Positions 53,285-62,182 of a stretch of DNA of 64,000 nt are shown here, one piece after another (position 1 is the first letter of the stretch; each line of letters opens with the position of its first letter). Below the pieces are notes generated by a model. It did no database searches. It saw only the letters and a program-made list of their open reading frames with translations, and was not told the origin of the DNA. The stretch is from Trinickia acidisoli (GTDB lineage: Bacteria; Pseudomonadota; Gammaproteobacteria; Burkholderiales; Burkholderiaceae). The position numbers and the translations under genes are program-made. Location: the NCBI RefSeq assembly GCF_017315725.1, contig NZ_JAFLRG010000001.1:3348001-3412000 (forward strand), written 5' to 3'.

Positions 53285-53736
53285 CCGCTTCTGGCTTCTG
53301 TGTAGGCACCGTGTAGGCATTTTGGGTCCGCATCGATCAATGTCGATCCATGTCGATGAGCAATGGACGCCGAATCTCCGAGTGTGTGCTTGTGGACATC
53401 CACTCGGTGCCCCCACCTCGCCGCCTCGGGCTGCGCTTGTCTCTTTACAGCTTTCACTACGCCGTGCTTCCGTTTCTAGACCTATTGGTCCTCCACCTGT
53501 TCGAGATACCCTGGCTACACCTTTGCCCGTTGCGCGGTCAATTCGGTCAGATCGCAGGTCAATGAACCTCGCACTTCTTCCTCCCGAAGCTAACCGTTAC
53601 CTTCTTGGCCACGATGCCACTGCAATAGTTGGCTGGGTCCATCTTCGACATATCGAGGAGATATCCACGCGGTTGCCCCACCTGTTGATGGATATACTCC
53701 GGTGAGTGTCCGTCTCATCTTCCAAGAGTCTTGCAA

Positions 53737-54471
53737 ATGTTGCTACGTCAGGGAGAAGCCCGCAGTCACGACATTGACCGCCAGCTCGCGTGCATCCTCG
53801 CGGCGATTGCTGGTGCGCTCAACACTGCGGCCTTCCACGCCGTAGGTTTTTTCTCGGCAAACATGACCGGCAACGTGTCATCGCTCTCGGATCACGCGGC
53901 GCTCGGACAGTGGTGGGTGAGCATGTTCTACCTCGCCATTGTCGCCGTATTCATTATCGGCGGCACCGCGTCGACCCTGCTGATCAACGCCGGACGTCGG
54001 CGTGCCATCCGCAGCATCTACGCAATCGGTATCCTTGCAGAGGCCATTCTCATGACCGTGCTCGGCCTTGCCGAATGGTCGATCCCCTCCATCGCGCGCG
54101 GCCCCGTGCTGATCCTTGGCTTGAGCTTCTTGATGGGAATCCAGAATGCTGTCGTCACGCGCATCTCCGATGCGAGAGTTCGCACCACACACGTTTCAGG
54201 CATGTCAACCGACATCGGGATCGAGTTCGGCATGCTCCTCGATATCGTCCGGGGGCGCGAACCCGATGCCGAAGCCGCACCTTATTGGGCAAAGCTAAGG
54301 CTGCACGTGCAAACCGTCCTGTCGTTCCTGGCTGGTGGCGTTGCAGGGGTGGTGATCTATCAGGCAATCGGCACACAACTTCTGTTCGCCGCCGCAGTCC
54401 TGCTTTTTGCCATGGCCATCGCGGCGATCATCCGTGCTCGGACGCAAAGCGGCCAGGTTTTTACGCCCTGA
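53737..54471 (+). CDS. YoaK-family (DUF1275) membrane protein
   Basis: The product, about 244 residues from ATG 53737, has six hydrophobic segments and the family features: LACILAAIAGALNTAAFHAVGFFSANMTGNVSS at the start (the NxTGN membrane motif), GIQNAVVTRISDARVRTTHVSGMSTDIGIEFG in the middle. These proteins resemble small transporters, but their substrate is not known. The gene lies alone, 494 bases after the island end, with no recognised partner. Confidence 0.88.
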   Translation: MLLRQGEARSHDIDRQLACILAAIAGALNTAAFHAVGFFSANMTGNVSSLSDHAALGQWWVSMFYLAIVAVFIIGGTASTLLINAGRRRAIRSIYAIGILAEAILMTVLGLAEWSIPSIARGPVLILGLSFLMGIQNAVVTRISDARVRTTHVSGMSTDIGIEFGMLLDIVRGREPDAEAAPYWAKLRLHVQTVLSFLAGGVAGVVIYQAIGTQLLFAAAVLLFAMAIAAIIRARTQSGQVFTP

Positions 54472-54933
54472 TTTTCCTACCTCGTCCTTGTTTGTCGCGT
54501 CCCTGGCCGTCCAATCTCAGTAGTACTTCATTACCGGCGTCTGCCCTGGCGGCAGGCGTCGCCCTGGCTTGCGCTCATCGCCCCGTTTGACGAGGCACAA
54601 GAACTGCGAAATCGTATCGCGCACCATCGTTCGATTTTTCGGTGGAGATACAGGGATGACAAGACCGGCAACGCAGTCGTGTGTAGCAACGCGGCTCAAG
54701 CCATGCGAGGCCTAATACAGCAAACGAAGCGACTGGAACAAGCGCTTGCGTGGATCAAGCCGGCGGCAAAAGTGCATTGGACAGATAGTTTTGCGCAGCA
54801 ATGGTTTTCCCAGGTCTGCAGCACGAACGCTTACGTATCGATCGGGCCTTTGCTTTTTCAACATGCCTGAATCGAGTTCGAGCGAGGCGCATCGTCACCG
54901 CTCGCGCCTCGCTGGCGCAGGGCGTTGAGCCCC
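54472..54933. other. 462-base gap with a repeat fragment
   Basis: No convincing gene is seen. At 54745-54796 lies a 52-base segment that matches 55529-55580 at 42 of 52 positions without gaps and encodes LAWIKPAAKVHWTDSFA in the plus direction; it looks like a piece of a broken gene. A minus-strand frame ending at 54517 (NRTMVRDTISQFLCLVKRGD) could be the end of another relic. Confidence 0.5.
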
Positions 54934-55209
54934 TTAAGACCCAACCTCGAAGTTGATGGTCTGCCCTTCCACGCAAGCGAAATAGCGCGGAATGCCATCG
55001 CGGACGACGGTCGCGCCAAAATGCTTCTGGTAGCCGGGGCACGGGTCGCCCCTCAACGTTTGGTTGTTGATCGCAACCTTGCCGTACGGGTTGCTTTCCT
55101 CGATCGCGCGTTGAAGCGCATCGGCCACGTCACTGGCAGCCGTTCCATCCGGCGATCCCTGCGCGAGGGCTCCATACACAGCGAATTGCACCTTGAGATT
55201 TCCAGCCAT
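54934..55209 (-). CDS. Small conserved hypothetical protein
   Basis: The 91-residue product has an excellent AAGGAG ribosome site seven bases before its ATG. The sequence (NLKVQFAVYGALAQGSP, DVADALQRAIEESNPYGKVAINN, GATVVRDGIPRYFACVEGQTINF) predicts a small alpha/beta domain with two Cys (DPCPGY, FACVEG). There is no signal peptide. The pattern looks like a conserved cytosolic family but I cannot name it. It stands alone between two relic regions. Confidence 0.7.
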   Translation of the reverse strand: MAGNLKVQFAVYGALAQGSPDGTAASDVADALQRAIEESNPYGKVAINNQTLRGDPCPGYQKHFGATVVRDGIPRYFACVEGQTINFEVGS

Positions 55210-55645
55210 TTTGGTCTCCTTGTTACAAGCGTGATGGATGATGTCGAATTCGATATGAAGATACCGAAATCCGGATTGAAAAGTACGCGCGACGTCGGCC
55301 TTAAATACTTGTTTTAAACCGAACAGCTAATCACGCGAGAAGAGTATTTCGCTCATCAAGGGTATCGAATAGCTGTTAACTTTGGTAGCAACTGAGATAT
55401 CAGAAGCGCCGAAGAGTAGATGGTCGCCAGCCGCGCGGGGCCAGGCAGTAGAGGCACGAGCCGCGGACGGTTCCCACAAGTCCTATGCACGCAGAGGTAT
55501 TTTCTGCCGCCGCGTAGATCACAGACGGCTCGCGTGGATCAAGTCAGAGACAAAAGCGCGTTGGACCCATGGTTTTGCGCGCCCCTACGTCGTCGTATGC
55601 CACGGCCGATCCGAAAACTTCGGCTCGCCGTCCGGTGTCGGCTCC
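55210..55645. other. 436-base relic region left of the IS element
   Basis: It contains the second copy of the diverged repeat (55529-55580, encoding LAWIKSETKARWTHGFA) and, on the minus strand at 55585-55645, the severed last codons of the M48 peptidase gene (reading EPTPDGEPKFSDRPWH and then a TAG stop). No intact gene is visible. Confidence 0.65.
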
Positions 55646-55654
55646 CCCTTACGG
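55646..55654. repeat. Left 9-bp target-site duplication
   Basis: CCCTTACGG directly precedes the left end of the IS element and is repeated directly after its right end (57140-57148). Confidence 0.9.
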
Positions 55655-57139
55655 CATGTCGTTATACACAACGTCGCGGTCACGCCGAGCGGGCGAGAAA
55701 GCCTGTTTACTTTCAATGACATAGCGCGGCGCTTGTAAACTGTCGGCGGATGTCGTTTACTTTGCGCTTTTGAGCGCACGCCTTGGTCACCGAATCGACG
55801 CCCTGGACACAAACGGAATTCGAGCAACTGGACCTGGGCGACGCGCGCCTGAATAAGCGAGCGAGGCTTTTGATGGAAAGAATGTCGGCCGAGCCGACGG
55901 CCAGTGTGCCGCAGGCATGCCATGGTTGGGGCGAAACGATAGCGGCGTACCGCTTCTTCGATAACGAGAAGGTCCAATGGCATGCGATTCTGGAGCCGCA
56001 TTGGCAGCAGACGCAAAAGCGGATGCGGGCGCATCAGGTCGTGCTCTGTCTTCAAGACACCACCGAGCTTGATTTCAACGGTCAGGAGGCGGTCGGACTG
56101 GGTCCGCTGACGTATGAGGCGCAGCGCGGGATGTTCGTTCATCCGACCTATGCGGTGACGCCACAGCGCGAGCCGTTGGGCATCCTGGACGCGTGGATGT
56201 GGGCTCGCCAGAAGAAGGACGAGTCGGGAAAGCGCGGTGGCCCGAAGGAAAGTTTGCGTTGGATCGAAGGCTACGAGCGCATCGCCGAGATGGCGCCGGA
56301 TATGCCCTCGACTCGCCTGGTATATGTGGCGGACCGCGAAGCGGATCTGATGGCGTTGATGGAGCGCGCTGATGCATTGGGCAACCCGGCCGACTGGCTG
56401 GTGCGTGCCTCGCATAACCGCAGCTTGCCTGAAGGCGATAAGTTGTGGGAGCGCACGACGTGCGGCGAAGCGGTGGGCGAAATCGCCTTTACGATGGCCG
56501 CGCGCCAAGGCCTGAAAGCGCGCACGGTACGCCAGCGCCTGTGGCTTGAGCGTGTGCAGTTGCCCGCCAGCAAAGGGAAAAGCATTGCTGCAACGTGCCT
56601 GGTTGCGCGCGAGTTCGACGCGCCTGCCGGCGTCAAACCGATCGAATGGCGCTTGCTGACTAATCGTGGGGCGAGCACGCTCGATGAAGCGATCGAACTG
56701 ATCGAGTGGTATAGGGCGAGATGGGAAATCGAGATCCTGTTCAACGTTCTGAAGAACGGCTGTGAGGTCGAAGAACTGCAGTTGGGTACGATTGAACGGC
56801 TCGAACGCGCGTTGGCGCTGTTTCTGGTGGTGGCCTGGCGTGTGGCTCATTTGATGCGGCTGGGCCGAACCTGCCCCGATCTGGACGCCCATCTGTTCTT
56901 CGATCCCGATGAAATTCGCGCTGCCTACCTTCTCACGAAGACCCGTCGCACAGCGCAACCCAAACTCAACGAGGTGCTGCGCTTGATTGCTCGCCGAGGC
57001 GGATTCCTAGCACGCAAAAGCGACGGCGAACCCGGTGCGGAAACAATCTGGAAGGGACTCACTCACGTGCGCATCGCCGCAGAAACAATGCGCTTGCTAC
57101 GCGACGAAGGCGGTGACGAGTCTTATGTATAACGAGGTG
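55655..57139 (+). mobile_element. IS4/IS50-type insertion sequence, 1485 bp, complete
   Basis: Ends are imperfect inverted repeats (CATGTCGTTATACA on the left, CACCTCGTTATACA read inward from the right). The left end contains TTATACACAA, shared with the outer end of Tn5/IS50. A 9-bp direct repeat flanks the element, the duplication size of the IS50 group. It carries one transposase gene. The exact duplication suggests recent insertion. Confidence 0.92.
55783..57132 (+). CDS. IS4-family (IS50-like) transposase
   Basis: The 449-residue transposase has the DDE triad Asp92 (LCLQDTTELDF), Asp184 (YVADREADLM) and Glu317, with the IS4 signature Y-(2)-R-(3)-E-(6)-K realised as Tyr310, Arg313, Glu317, Lys324. 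An N-terminal DNA-binding region (FEQLDLGDARLNKRARLL) and the FFDNEKVQW segment match Tn5 relatives. The start is a TTG, as no ATG gives the N-terminal domain. The gene fills most of the element and appears intact, so it may be active. Its 3' end overlaps the M48 reading frame. Confidence 0.92.
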   Translation: MVTESTPWTQTEFEQLDLGDARLNKRARLLMERMSAEPTASVPQACHGWGETIAAYRFFDNEKVQWHAILEPHWQQTQKRMRAHQVVLCLQDTTELDFNGQEAVGLGPLTYEAQRGMFVHPTYAVTPQREPLGILDAWMWARQKKDESGKRGGPKESLRWIEGYERIAEMAPDMPSTRLVYVADREADLMALMERADALGNPADWLVRASHNRSLPEGDKLWERTTCGEAVGEIAFTMAARQGLKARTVRQRLWLERVQLPASKGKSIAATCLVAREFDAPAGVKPIEWRLLTNRGASTLDEAIELIEWYRARWEIEILFNVLKNGCEVEELQLGTIERLERALALFLVVAWRVAHLMRLGRTCPDLDAHLFFDPDEIRAAYLLTKTRRTAQPKLNEVLRLIARRGGFLARKSDGEPGAETIWKGLTHVRIAAETMRLLRDEGGDESYV

Positions 57140-57942
57140 CCCTTACGGCTCGCTCCTGCCACGCCAGCACTGATCGCGGCGACGCGACGAGTCAGGCGTG
57201 GATGAGTGCGGTAAATCTCGGTGAGAAAGCCAAAAATCGGCGGCACCATGGCTTCCTGTGCCATAAAGGCGTCGCAATTCATCTGGGGGTTGAGACGGCG
57301 ACAGCCGCATCCCAACATCTGTAGCGCACTGCGCGAAGCGTGCGCATCCTTCGCTAGATAAGCGCCGATACTGTCGCAGGTGTACTCGCGCGAACGCGAA
57401 TACGCTCGTGCAAGAAACGGAACGACGTGCGCGGGCAGCTTGAGCGCATTGAGCCAGGGATTGAGGTGGCCCGCCGCGTGATGTCCAATCTCGTGACCGA
57501 TCACGAAACGCACCTGCGCATCGTTGTTCGCCTCGACAAGCGCCGAAGTGAGAAACACGTAGCGTCCACCCAAAAGACGCCGCGCGAAAGCGTTGAAGAT
57601 GCCGTTCGAGTTGTAGACGAACGCCCGTGGCGGCTCGTGCAAACCCATCTCTCGTGCCCCCTCGACGACCATCGCGTGCAACTCAGGAAATTGACTCGGC
57701 CCGACGAGAACCATGTTCCCGAATGCAGAAGCACGGTACGCGGCACTCATTATCCAAATGAAAATCAAGATGCCGACACCATACGCGACACAGGTATGCA
57801 CGACATGTCCCGTTTTCGGGGCGTTCCAATATTTCGATACCCAGAAGGCAATAGCCGCCCAAAGAATCCAGCCGAACAAGATCATGAGGAACGCGTATCG
57901 CTTCTCGTTCTTGTGACGCAGCATGCCAATCAACTGAGACAT
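57097..57942 (-). CDS. M48-family membrane metallopeptidase with IS-altered C-terminus
   Basis: The 281-residue protein has two N-terminal membrane segments (about 18-35 and 50-66) and the zinc motif HEIGHHAAGH (His150, Glu151, His154) with Glu186 in SREYTCD as the third ligand, as in HtpX/M48 peptidases. An IS element entered after SRKG near residue 267: the present tail GTSLYIRLVTAFVA comes from the IS end. Removing the IS and one target copy restores a tail GEPTPDGEPKFSDRPWHTTT ending at 55585. The catalytic core is untouched. GAGGAG precedes the ATG. Confidence 0.88.
   Translation of the reverse strand: MSQLIGMLRHKNEKRYAFLMILFGWILWAAIAFWVSKYWNAPKTGHVVHTCVAYGVGILIFIWIMSAAYRASAFGNMVLVGPSQFPELHAMVVEGAREMGLHEPPRAFVYNSNGIFNAFARRLLGGRYVFLTSALVEANNDAQVRFVIGHEIGHHAAGHLNPWLNALKLPAHVVPFLARAYSRSREYTCDSIGAYLAKDAHASRSALQMLGCGCRRLNPQMNCDAFMAQEAMVPPIFGFLTEIYRTHPRLTRRVAAISAGVAGASRKGTSLYIRLVTAFVA
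57140..57148. repeat. Right 9-bp target-site duplication
   Basis: CCCTTACGG, identical to 55646-55654, directly follows the right end of the IS element and lies within the M48 peptidase coding frame. Confidence 0.9.
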
Positions 57943-58204
57943 CGGATTCTCCTCGATCTATCGTATTTTTATAACCCGAACGCAAAAAGAGCCCAAGGGT
58001 TCGGCGCGGCGCTGCATGATTTGCGTCAACGTACTTCCAAAGGCTCAATGCCGAGCAACAATAGCAAGCGATATTGCCTTGTGCAAGGCTCGCAAACAGA
58101 AGATATCGAGCAATACCCTAGCATCGGTCATTTCGATATCCCAATACCCCATCGCAGAAGAACATGACCCCAAAAGGCTACTGGCGCGGCACAGCCGCCG
58201 CCTG

Positions 58205-58486
58205 TCACTGCAATCGACACGAATACTCGCTGCCCCATGTCCCGTCGTTGCATCTGCGACAGGTATATCGGGGACACCCTGTCACGCCTTGCCCCGGCAC
58301 CGCGCAGTGATAAACGACGGTGCCATTCGCAACCACACCGTCCGATGCGCGGCAAGCCGCACCGGCAGGCTTAGTGGCTACCGTCTGCGCCGCTTGCGAG
58401 CCCTGCGGCCCCGTCTGCACGCATGCGGCCACAAGGAAGACAATCCCAACGGCCCACAACAGCCTCAGGCATCGATTCGAAAACAT
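58205..58486 (-). CDS. Small Cys-rich lipoprotein
   Basis: The 93-residue product starts at ATG 58486 behind GGAGG and has a lipoprotein signal ending LVAAC (about residue 22). The mature domain has six further Cys (GAACRAS, VYHCAV, VTGCPRYTCRRCNDG, YSCRLQ) in a spacing that suggests three disulfides in the periplasm. It follows the M48 peptidase start by 262 bases on the same strand, so it precedes it in transcription. No family is recognised. Confidence 0.7.
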   Translation of the reverse strand: MFSNRCLRLLWAVGIVFLVAACVQTGPQGSQAAQTVATKPAGAACRASDGVVANGTVVYHCAVPGQGVTGCPRYTCRRCNDGTWGSEYSCRLQ

Positions 58487-58804
58487 GGCGGCACCTCCCC
58501 GATATTCGAATAACGATCTCCCGCACGACAACCGCCCGAGCATGCAGCGATCGACGCCACATCGATCCGAGCAAGAACCGTCGGCCAACGCGCACTGGCC
58601 ACGCTCGATGCGTTAGCCTAAGCATAGGCCGTACGACATCACTGTGATCTCAAGACATCTTTTTAAAACGAAGCAGCCGTTACGCGGAAACATCTCGTCG
58701 ACTTATCGCTTCGGCGGCCTCCAGTGTCAGCGAACGAGCTGTGTCACGTATTCGGGTTGTAGCATTACTTTCCCTGCGATGCCCCTGCACGCCCGGAGGC
58801 CCCG
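58487..58804. other. 318-base divergent gap
   Basis: The region lies between divergent genes for a lipoprotein (minus) and a beta-propeller protein (plus). It should hold both promoters, but I see no clear consensus elements, repeats or hairpins. GGAGG before the plus-strand ATG is the only certain signal. Confidence 0.5.
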
Positions 58805-60496
58805 ATGGACGACAAGCCCTACTCGATGCCCGCGACGAAGCGCTTTCGGCGATTTCGATTCGCATCCGCCGCCGCAGCGATCACTGTGTTCTGCGCGGCG
58901 GAATACGCCTCGTCGGCCGCGGCGGCGGCCGGCAACGGCGCGTCGCCCACCGATGTGCTGACCTATCACAACGACCTCGCCCGCACCGGTCAATACTTGG
59001 CGGAGACGACGCTCACGCCCGCCAACGTCGACGCCGCCCACTTCGGCAAAGTAGCGTTCCTTGCCGTCGACGGCAAAGTCGATGCGCAACCGCTTTATGT
59101 CAGCGGCGTCCCGATAGGTGGCACGATAGGCGGCACGATGAATGGTGCAACGAACGACGCGACGCCTGACATGCACAACATCGTCTACGTCGCGACCGAA
59201 CACGGCAGCCTCTACGCGTTCGACGCCGATACCCACACGAAACTTTGGCAGCGCTCGCTGCTCGGCCCCGGCGAAAGGACGAGCGACAATCGCCGCTGCA
59301 CCCAAATCACACCGGAAATCGGCATCACGTCGACCCCCGTCATCGATCGTTCGCGCGGCGAGCACGGCGTGATCTACGCGGTGGCGATGAGCAAGGACAA
59401 ACACGGTGCGTATCACCAGCGTTTGCATGCCCTCGATCTGTCGACGGGTGACGAAACGCTCGGCGGCCCGAAGGAGATCGCCGCCACCTATCCCGGCCGC
59501 GGCGCCAACAGCAAGCACGGCGTCACCGTATTCGATCCGAAGCAATATGCCGAGCGGCAAGCGTTGACGCTCGTCGGCGGCAACCTCTATCTCGCTTGGA
59601 CGTCTCACTGCGACCACGACCCATACGGCGGCTGGGTCATGGCCTACAGCGCCGACACGCTCGCGCAAACGAGCGTACTCAACCTCACGCCGAACGGCAG
59701 CGAAGGCACCGTTTGGATGAGCGGCGCGGGCATGGCATCGGACGGCAGTGCGCTGTATTTTCTCGATGCCAATGGGACCTTCGACACGACGCTGAACACG
59801 CAAGGTTTTCCGTCGCGCGGCGACTTCGGCAATGCGTTTCTCAAACTCGCGATTTCGCCCAAACTCGCGGTCGCAGACTATTTCGCGCAATTCAATACCG
59901 TTTCCGATTCGGACGAGGACATCGATCTCGGCTCCGGTGGCGCATTGCTTTTGCCCGACCTCGAGGACGCGAACGGCAACGTGCGGCATCTCGTCGTCGG
60001 AGCCGGCAAGAATTCGAAAATCTTCGTGCTCGATCGCGACGCGATGGGCAAGTTCAATCGCACGCGCAATGCGGTTTGGCAGGAGGTCGACGGGCAATTG
60101 GTCGGCGGTGTGTACAGCATGCCGGCTTATTACGGCAACGTCGTCTACTACGGCGCCGTGGGCGACAGCCTCAGGGCGTTTCCGATTTCATCGGCCCGGC
60201 TCGCCGAAACGCCAAGCTCGAAGAGCGACTTCAAATTCCCCTATCCAGGCGCAACGCCTAGCGTCTCGGCGAACGGGAGCCGCGACGCGATCGTCTGGGC
60301 CGCCGAGAATGGTCGCGTGGGTGCGCTGCATGCCTTCGACGCGAGCGACCTCGGGCACGAGCTGTACAACAGCAACCAATCGGGATCGAGAGATCGGTTC
60401 GGCCCGGGGAATAAATTCATCACGCCGATGATTGCGCATGGGCATGTCTATGTCGGCGCGACGAACGGCGTGGCCGTGTTCGGACTATTGCAGTGA
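58805..60496 (+). CDS. PQQ-like beta-propeller protein, secreted
   Basis: The 563-residue product has a signal peptide (basic RRFRRFRFASAAAAI-like start, cleavage near residue 45) and repeating WD/PQQ-type strands such as NIVYVATEHGSLYAFDADT, IVWAAENGRVGALHAFDAS and HGHVYVGATNGVAVFGL. This is the eight-bladed quinoprotein-like fold without the full dehydrogenase active site that I can see. Such proteins in Burkholderia are annotated as pyrrolo-quinoline quinone domain proteins of unknown reaction. GGAGG lies five bases upstream. The gene is monocistronic. Confidence 0.82.
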   Translation: MDDKPYSMPATKRFRRFRFASAAAAITVFCAAEYASSAAAAAGNGASPTDVLTYHNDLARTGQYLAETTLTPANVDAAHFGKVAFLAVDGKVDAQPLYVSGVPIGGTIGGTMNGATNDATPDMHNIVYVATEHGSLYAFDADTHTKLWQRSLLGPGERTSDNRRCTQITPEIGITSTPVIDRSRGEHGVIYAVAMSKDKHGAYHQRLHALDLSTGDETLGGPKEIAATYPGRGANSKHGVTVFDPKQYAERQALTLVGGNLYLAWTSHCDHDPYGGWVMAYSADTLAQTSVLNLTPNGSEGTVWMSGAGMASDGSALYFLDANGTFDTTLNTQGFPSRGDFGNAFLKLAISPKLAVADYFAQFNTVSDSDEDIDLGSGGALLLPDLEDANGNVRHLVVGAGKNSKIFVLDRDAMGKFNRTRNAVWQEVDGQLVGGVYSMPAYYGNVVYYGAVGDSLRAFPISSARLAETPSSKSDFKFPYPGATPSVSANGSRDAIVWAAENGRVGALHAFDASDLGHELYNSNQSGSRDRFGPGNKFITPMIAHGHVYVGATNGVAVFGLLQ

Positions 60497-60619
60497 AGCA
60501 GCGTGTCTCGACCGATTCGCGCCAAACGGAAAGGAAACTGTAAAATTGCCGTTTCGTCCGGCACGGCCGCGATGCGCGATCGACTATCGACGCCCGCGCA
60601 ATAACAGGAACAACGCCCC

Positions 60620-61150
60620 ATGCACCAACGCAAGCCCTTGGAAAAACTGCTCGAGCTCTCCCTCTTCAAATCCCGCTGGCTGCTCGCGCCGTTTTACGTC
60701 GGCCTCGTCTTCTCGCTCGTGATGTTGCTGATCGCGTTCGTCAGCGAACTCGTTCACGCCTTGACGGGCGCCTTCCACGCCCGGCCCGAGCAGGTCATTC
60801 TCGCGACGCTGTCGCTAATCGACCTTTCGCTCGCGGCCAATCTCGTCGTCATCGTAATTTTTTCAGGTTACGAAAACTTCATTTCGAAGATCGATACCGG
60901 CGACAGCGAAGACCGCCCGAGTTGGATGGGCACGCTCGATTTCTCGGGATTGAAGATGAAGCTGATCGGCTCGATCGTCGCGATTTCGGCCATCTCGTTG
61001 CTGCGCGCGTTCATGAGCCTCACGGAGCAAGATCAACCGCTCGACGAAACACGCATTCGCTGGCTCGTCCTCTTGCATTTGACGTTCATCGTATCGGGCG
61101 TGCTGTTCGCGGCGATGGATTGGATCGCGGCGCGCTCGGAGAGTCATTGA
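60620..61150 (+). CDS. UPF0114 (YqhA) family inner-membrane protein
   Basis: The 176-residue protein has four hydrophobic segments (about 22-42, 55-85, 112-130, 143-165) and the UPF0114 pattern: LFKSRWLLAPFYVGLVFSL, LSLIDLSLAANLVVIVIFSGYENFIS and RIRWLVLLHLTFIVSGVLFA. The family is widespread in proteobacteria with no agreed function. It stands alone, convergent with the diguanylate cyclase gene 48 bases away. Confidence 0.9.
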   Translation: MHQRKPLEKLLELSLFKSRWLLAPFYVGLVFSLVMLLIAFVSELVHALTGAFHARPEQVILATLSLIDLSLAANLVVIVIFSGYENFISKIDTGDSEDRPSWMGTLDFSGLKMKLIGSIVAISAISLLRAFMSLTEQDQPLDETRIRWLVLLHLTFIVSGVLFAAMDWIAARSESH

Positions 61151-61197
61151 GATAGAGATAGCGGGCGGCCGCGGGCCTCCTTCGCCGCGGCATCCGA

Positions 61198-62151
61198 TCA
61201 GGCTTGGTGCGCGGGCACGATACACACTTGATTGCGGCCGGCGTGCTTGGCGTCATAAAGCGCCTGGTCCGCATCGGCCACGAGCGCGGCGACGCCCGTC
61301 AGTCCGTCGGCGGCCGCGCAGCCGCCCACGCTCACCGTCACCCTCAAAGGGCCCGAAGCCACTTCGAGCGGATCGTTCTCGATCGCGTAGCGAATTTTTT
61401 CGGCCACGACGGCGGCGCCTGCTCCGTCGCAATGCGGCAGGATCACCATGAACTCTTCACCGCCGTAGCGGCCGAGGATGTCGCTGTTGCGCAGTTGCGG
61501 CGATACCGTCGCGGCGATGTTGCGCAGCACCGCGTCTCCGGTCGGATGGCCGTAGGTATCGTTGATGCGCTTGAAGTGGTCGATGTCGAACAGCAGCACC
61601 GCGAACGAATCGCGATGGCGCGTCCAACTGTTGTATTCGGCCTGCAGACGGCGATCGACGTGGCGGCGGTTGTAAAGCCCGGTCAACGCGTCTCGCTCCG
61701 ACGAATCGCGCAATGCATCGAGCGCGGTCTCGCGCTCCTTCCATGCGACGGCAAGCTCGGTCACGTCAGCGATCGTCACGCAGACGGCGACGACTTCGCC
61801 GTTTTCGATCAACGGCATGAACGAGCAATCCTGCTGCATGAGATCGAGCGAGCCCGTGATGGGGCAATCGTGCTCGAACGGCAGCAGCCACGGACGATGC
61901 TGCCATGACGAAAACGAGCCGCTGTGCAGCAGAAAGACGGTATCGAACTTGCGCTTGAGCCAGGCGCGCGGCAAGTCGGGAAAGCAATCGAAGAAGCTGC
62001 GCCCGATGGCTTGCGCGGCCGGCAGGCCGCTATGCTCGTCCATGAAGCGGTTCCACAGAACGATGCGGTACTCGCGATCCACGGCGAAGATACCGAGCCC
62101 GACGCGCTCCAACGCGAGTTCGCTCAGGCGAGCGGTGCCAGGGATGTCCAT
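61198..62151 (-). CDS. PAS-GGDEF diguanylate cyclase
   Basis: The product, about 317 residues from ATG 62151, has an N-terminal PAS domain (about 10-125, VGLGIFAVDREYRIVLWNRFMDE) and a GGDEF domain (about 155-315) with the active motif GGEEF and an intact product-inhibition site RNSD five residues before it. It should synthesise cyclic di-GMP in the cytoplasm. It is the third gene of a minus-strand unit after the CheY-like and CheC-like genes (31-base gap), so these two may set its level or signal. An in-frame TTG at 62172 is a weaker start. Confidence 0.9.
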   Translation of the reverse strand: MDIPGTARLSELALERVGLGIFAVDREYRIVLWNRFMDEHSGLPAAQAIGRSFFDCFPDLPRAWLKRKFDTVFLLHSGSFSSWQHRPWLLPFEHDCPITGSLDLMQQDCSFMPLIENGEVVAVCVTIADVTELAVAWKERETALDALRDSSERDALTGLYNRRHVDRRLQAEYNSWTRHRDSFAVLLFDIDHFKRINDTYGHPTGDAVLRNIAATVSPQLRNSDILGRYGGEEFMVILPHCDGAGAAVVAEKIRYAIENDPLEVASGPLRVTVSVGGCAAADGLTGVAALVADADQALYDAKHAGRNQVCIVPAHQA

Positions 62152-62182
62152 CTGCGGCTTCGATAAACCCAAAAATCAGCAA

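Larger units (their letters stand above)
53008..53736. other. Right island boundary and relic DNA
   Basis: This 729-base stretch holds the attR core (53227-53243), the displaced tRNA terminator (53252-53284) and then GC-richer DNA without a convincing gene. At 53298-53325 the pattern TGTGTAGGCACCGTGTAGGC resembles the region just before integrase genes at tRNA sites, so a decayed older element may lie here. A frame at 53172-53705 crosses attR and is not protein-like. Confidence 0.5.

Noticed and set aside
53172-53705. A 177-codon plus-strand gene spanning attR
   Set aside because: The frame crosses the attachment core and a terminator hairpin and its translation has no protein-like pattern.
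55585-56958. A 457-codon minus-strand frame across the IS element
   Set aside because: It is the antisense of the transposase. Only its last codons (55585-55654) are meaningful, as the severed M48 tail.
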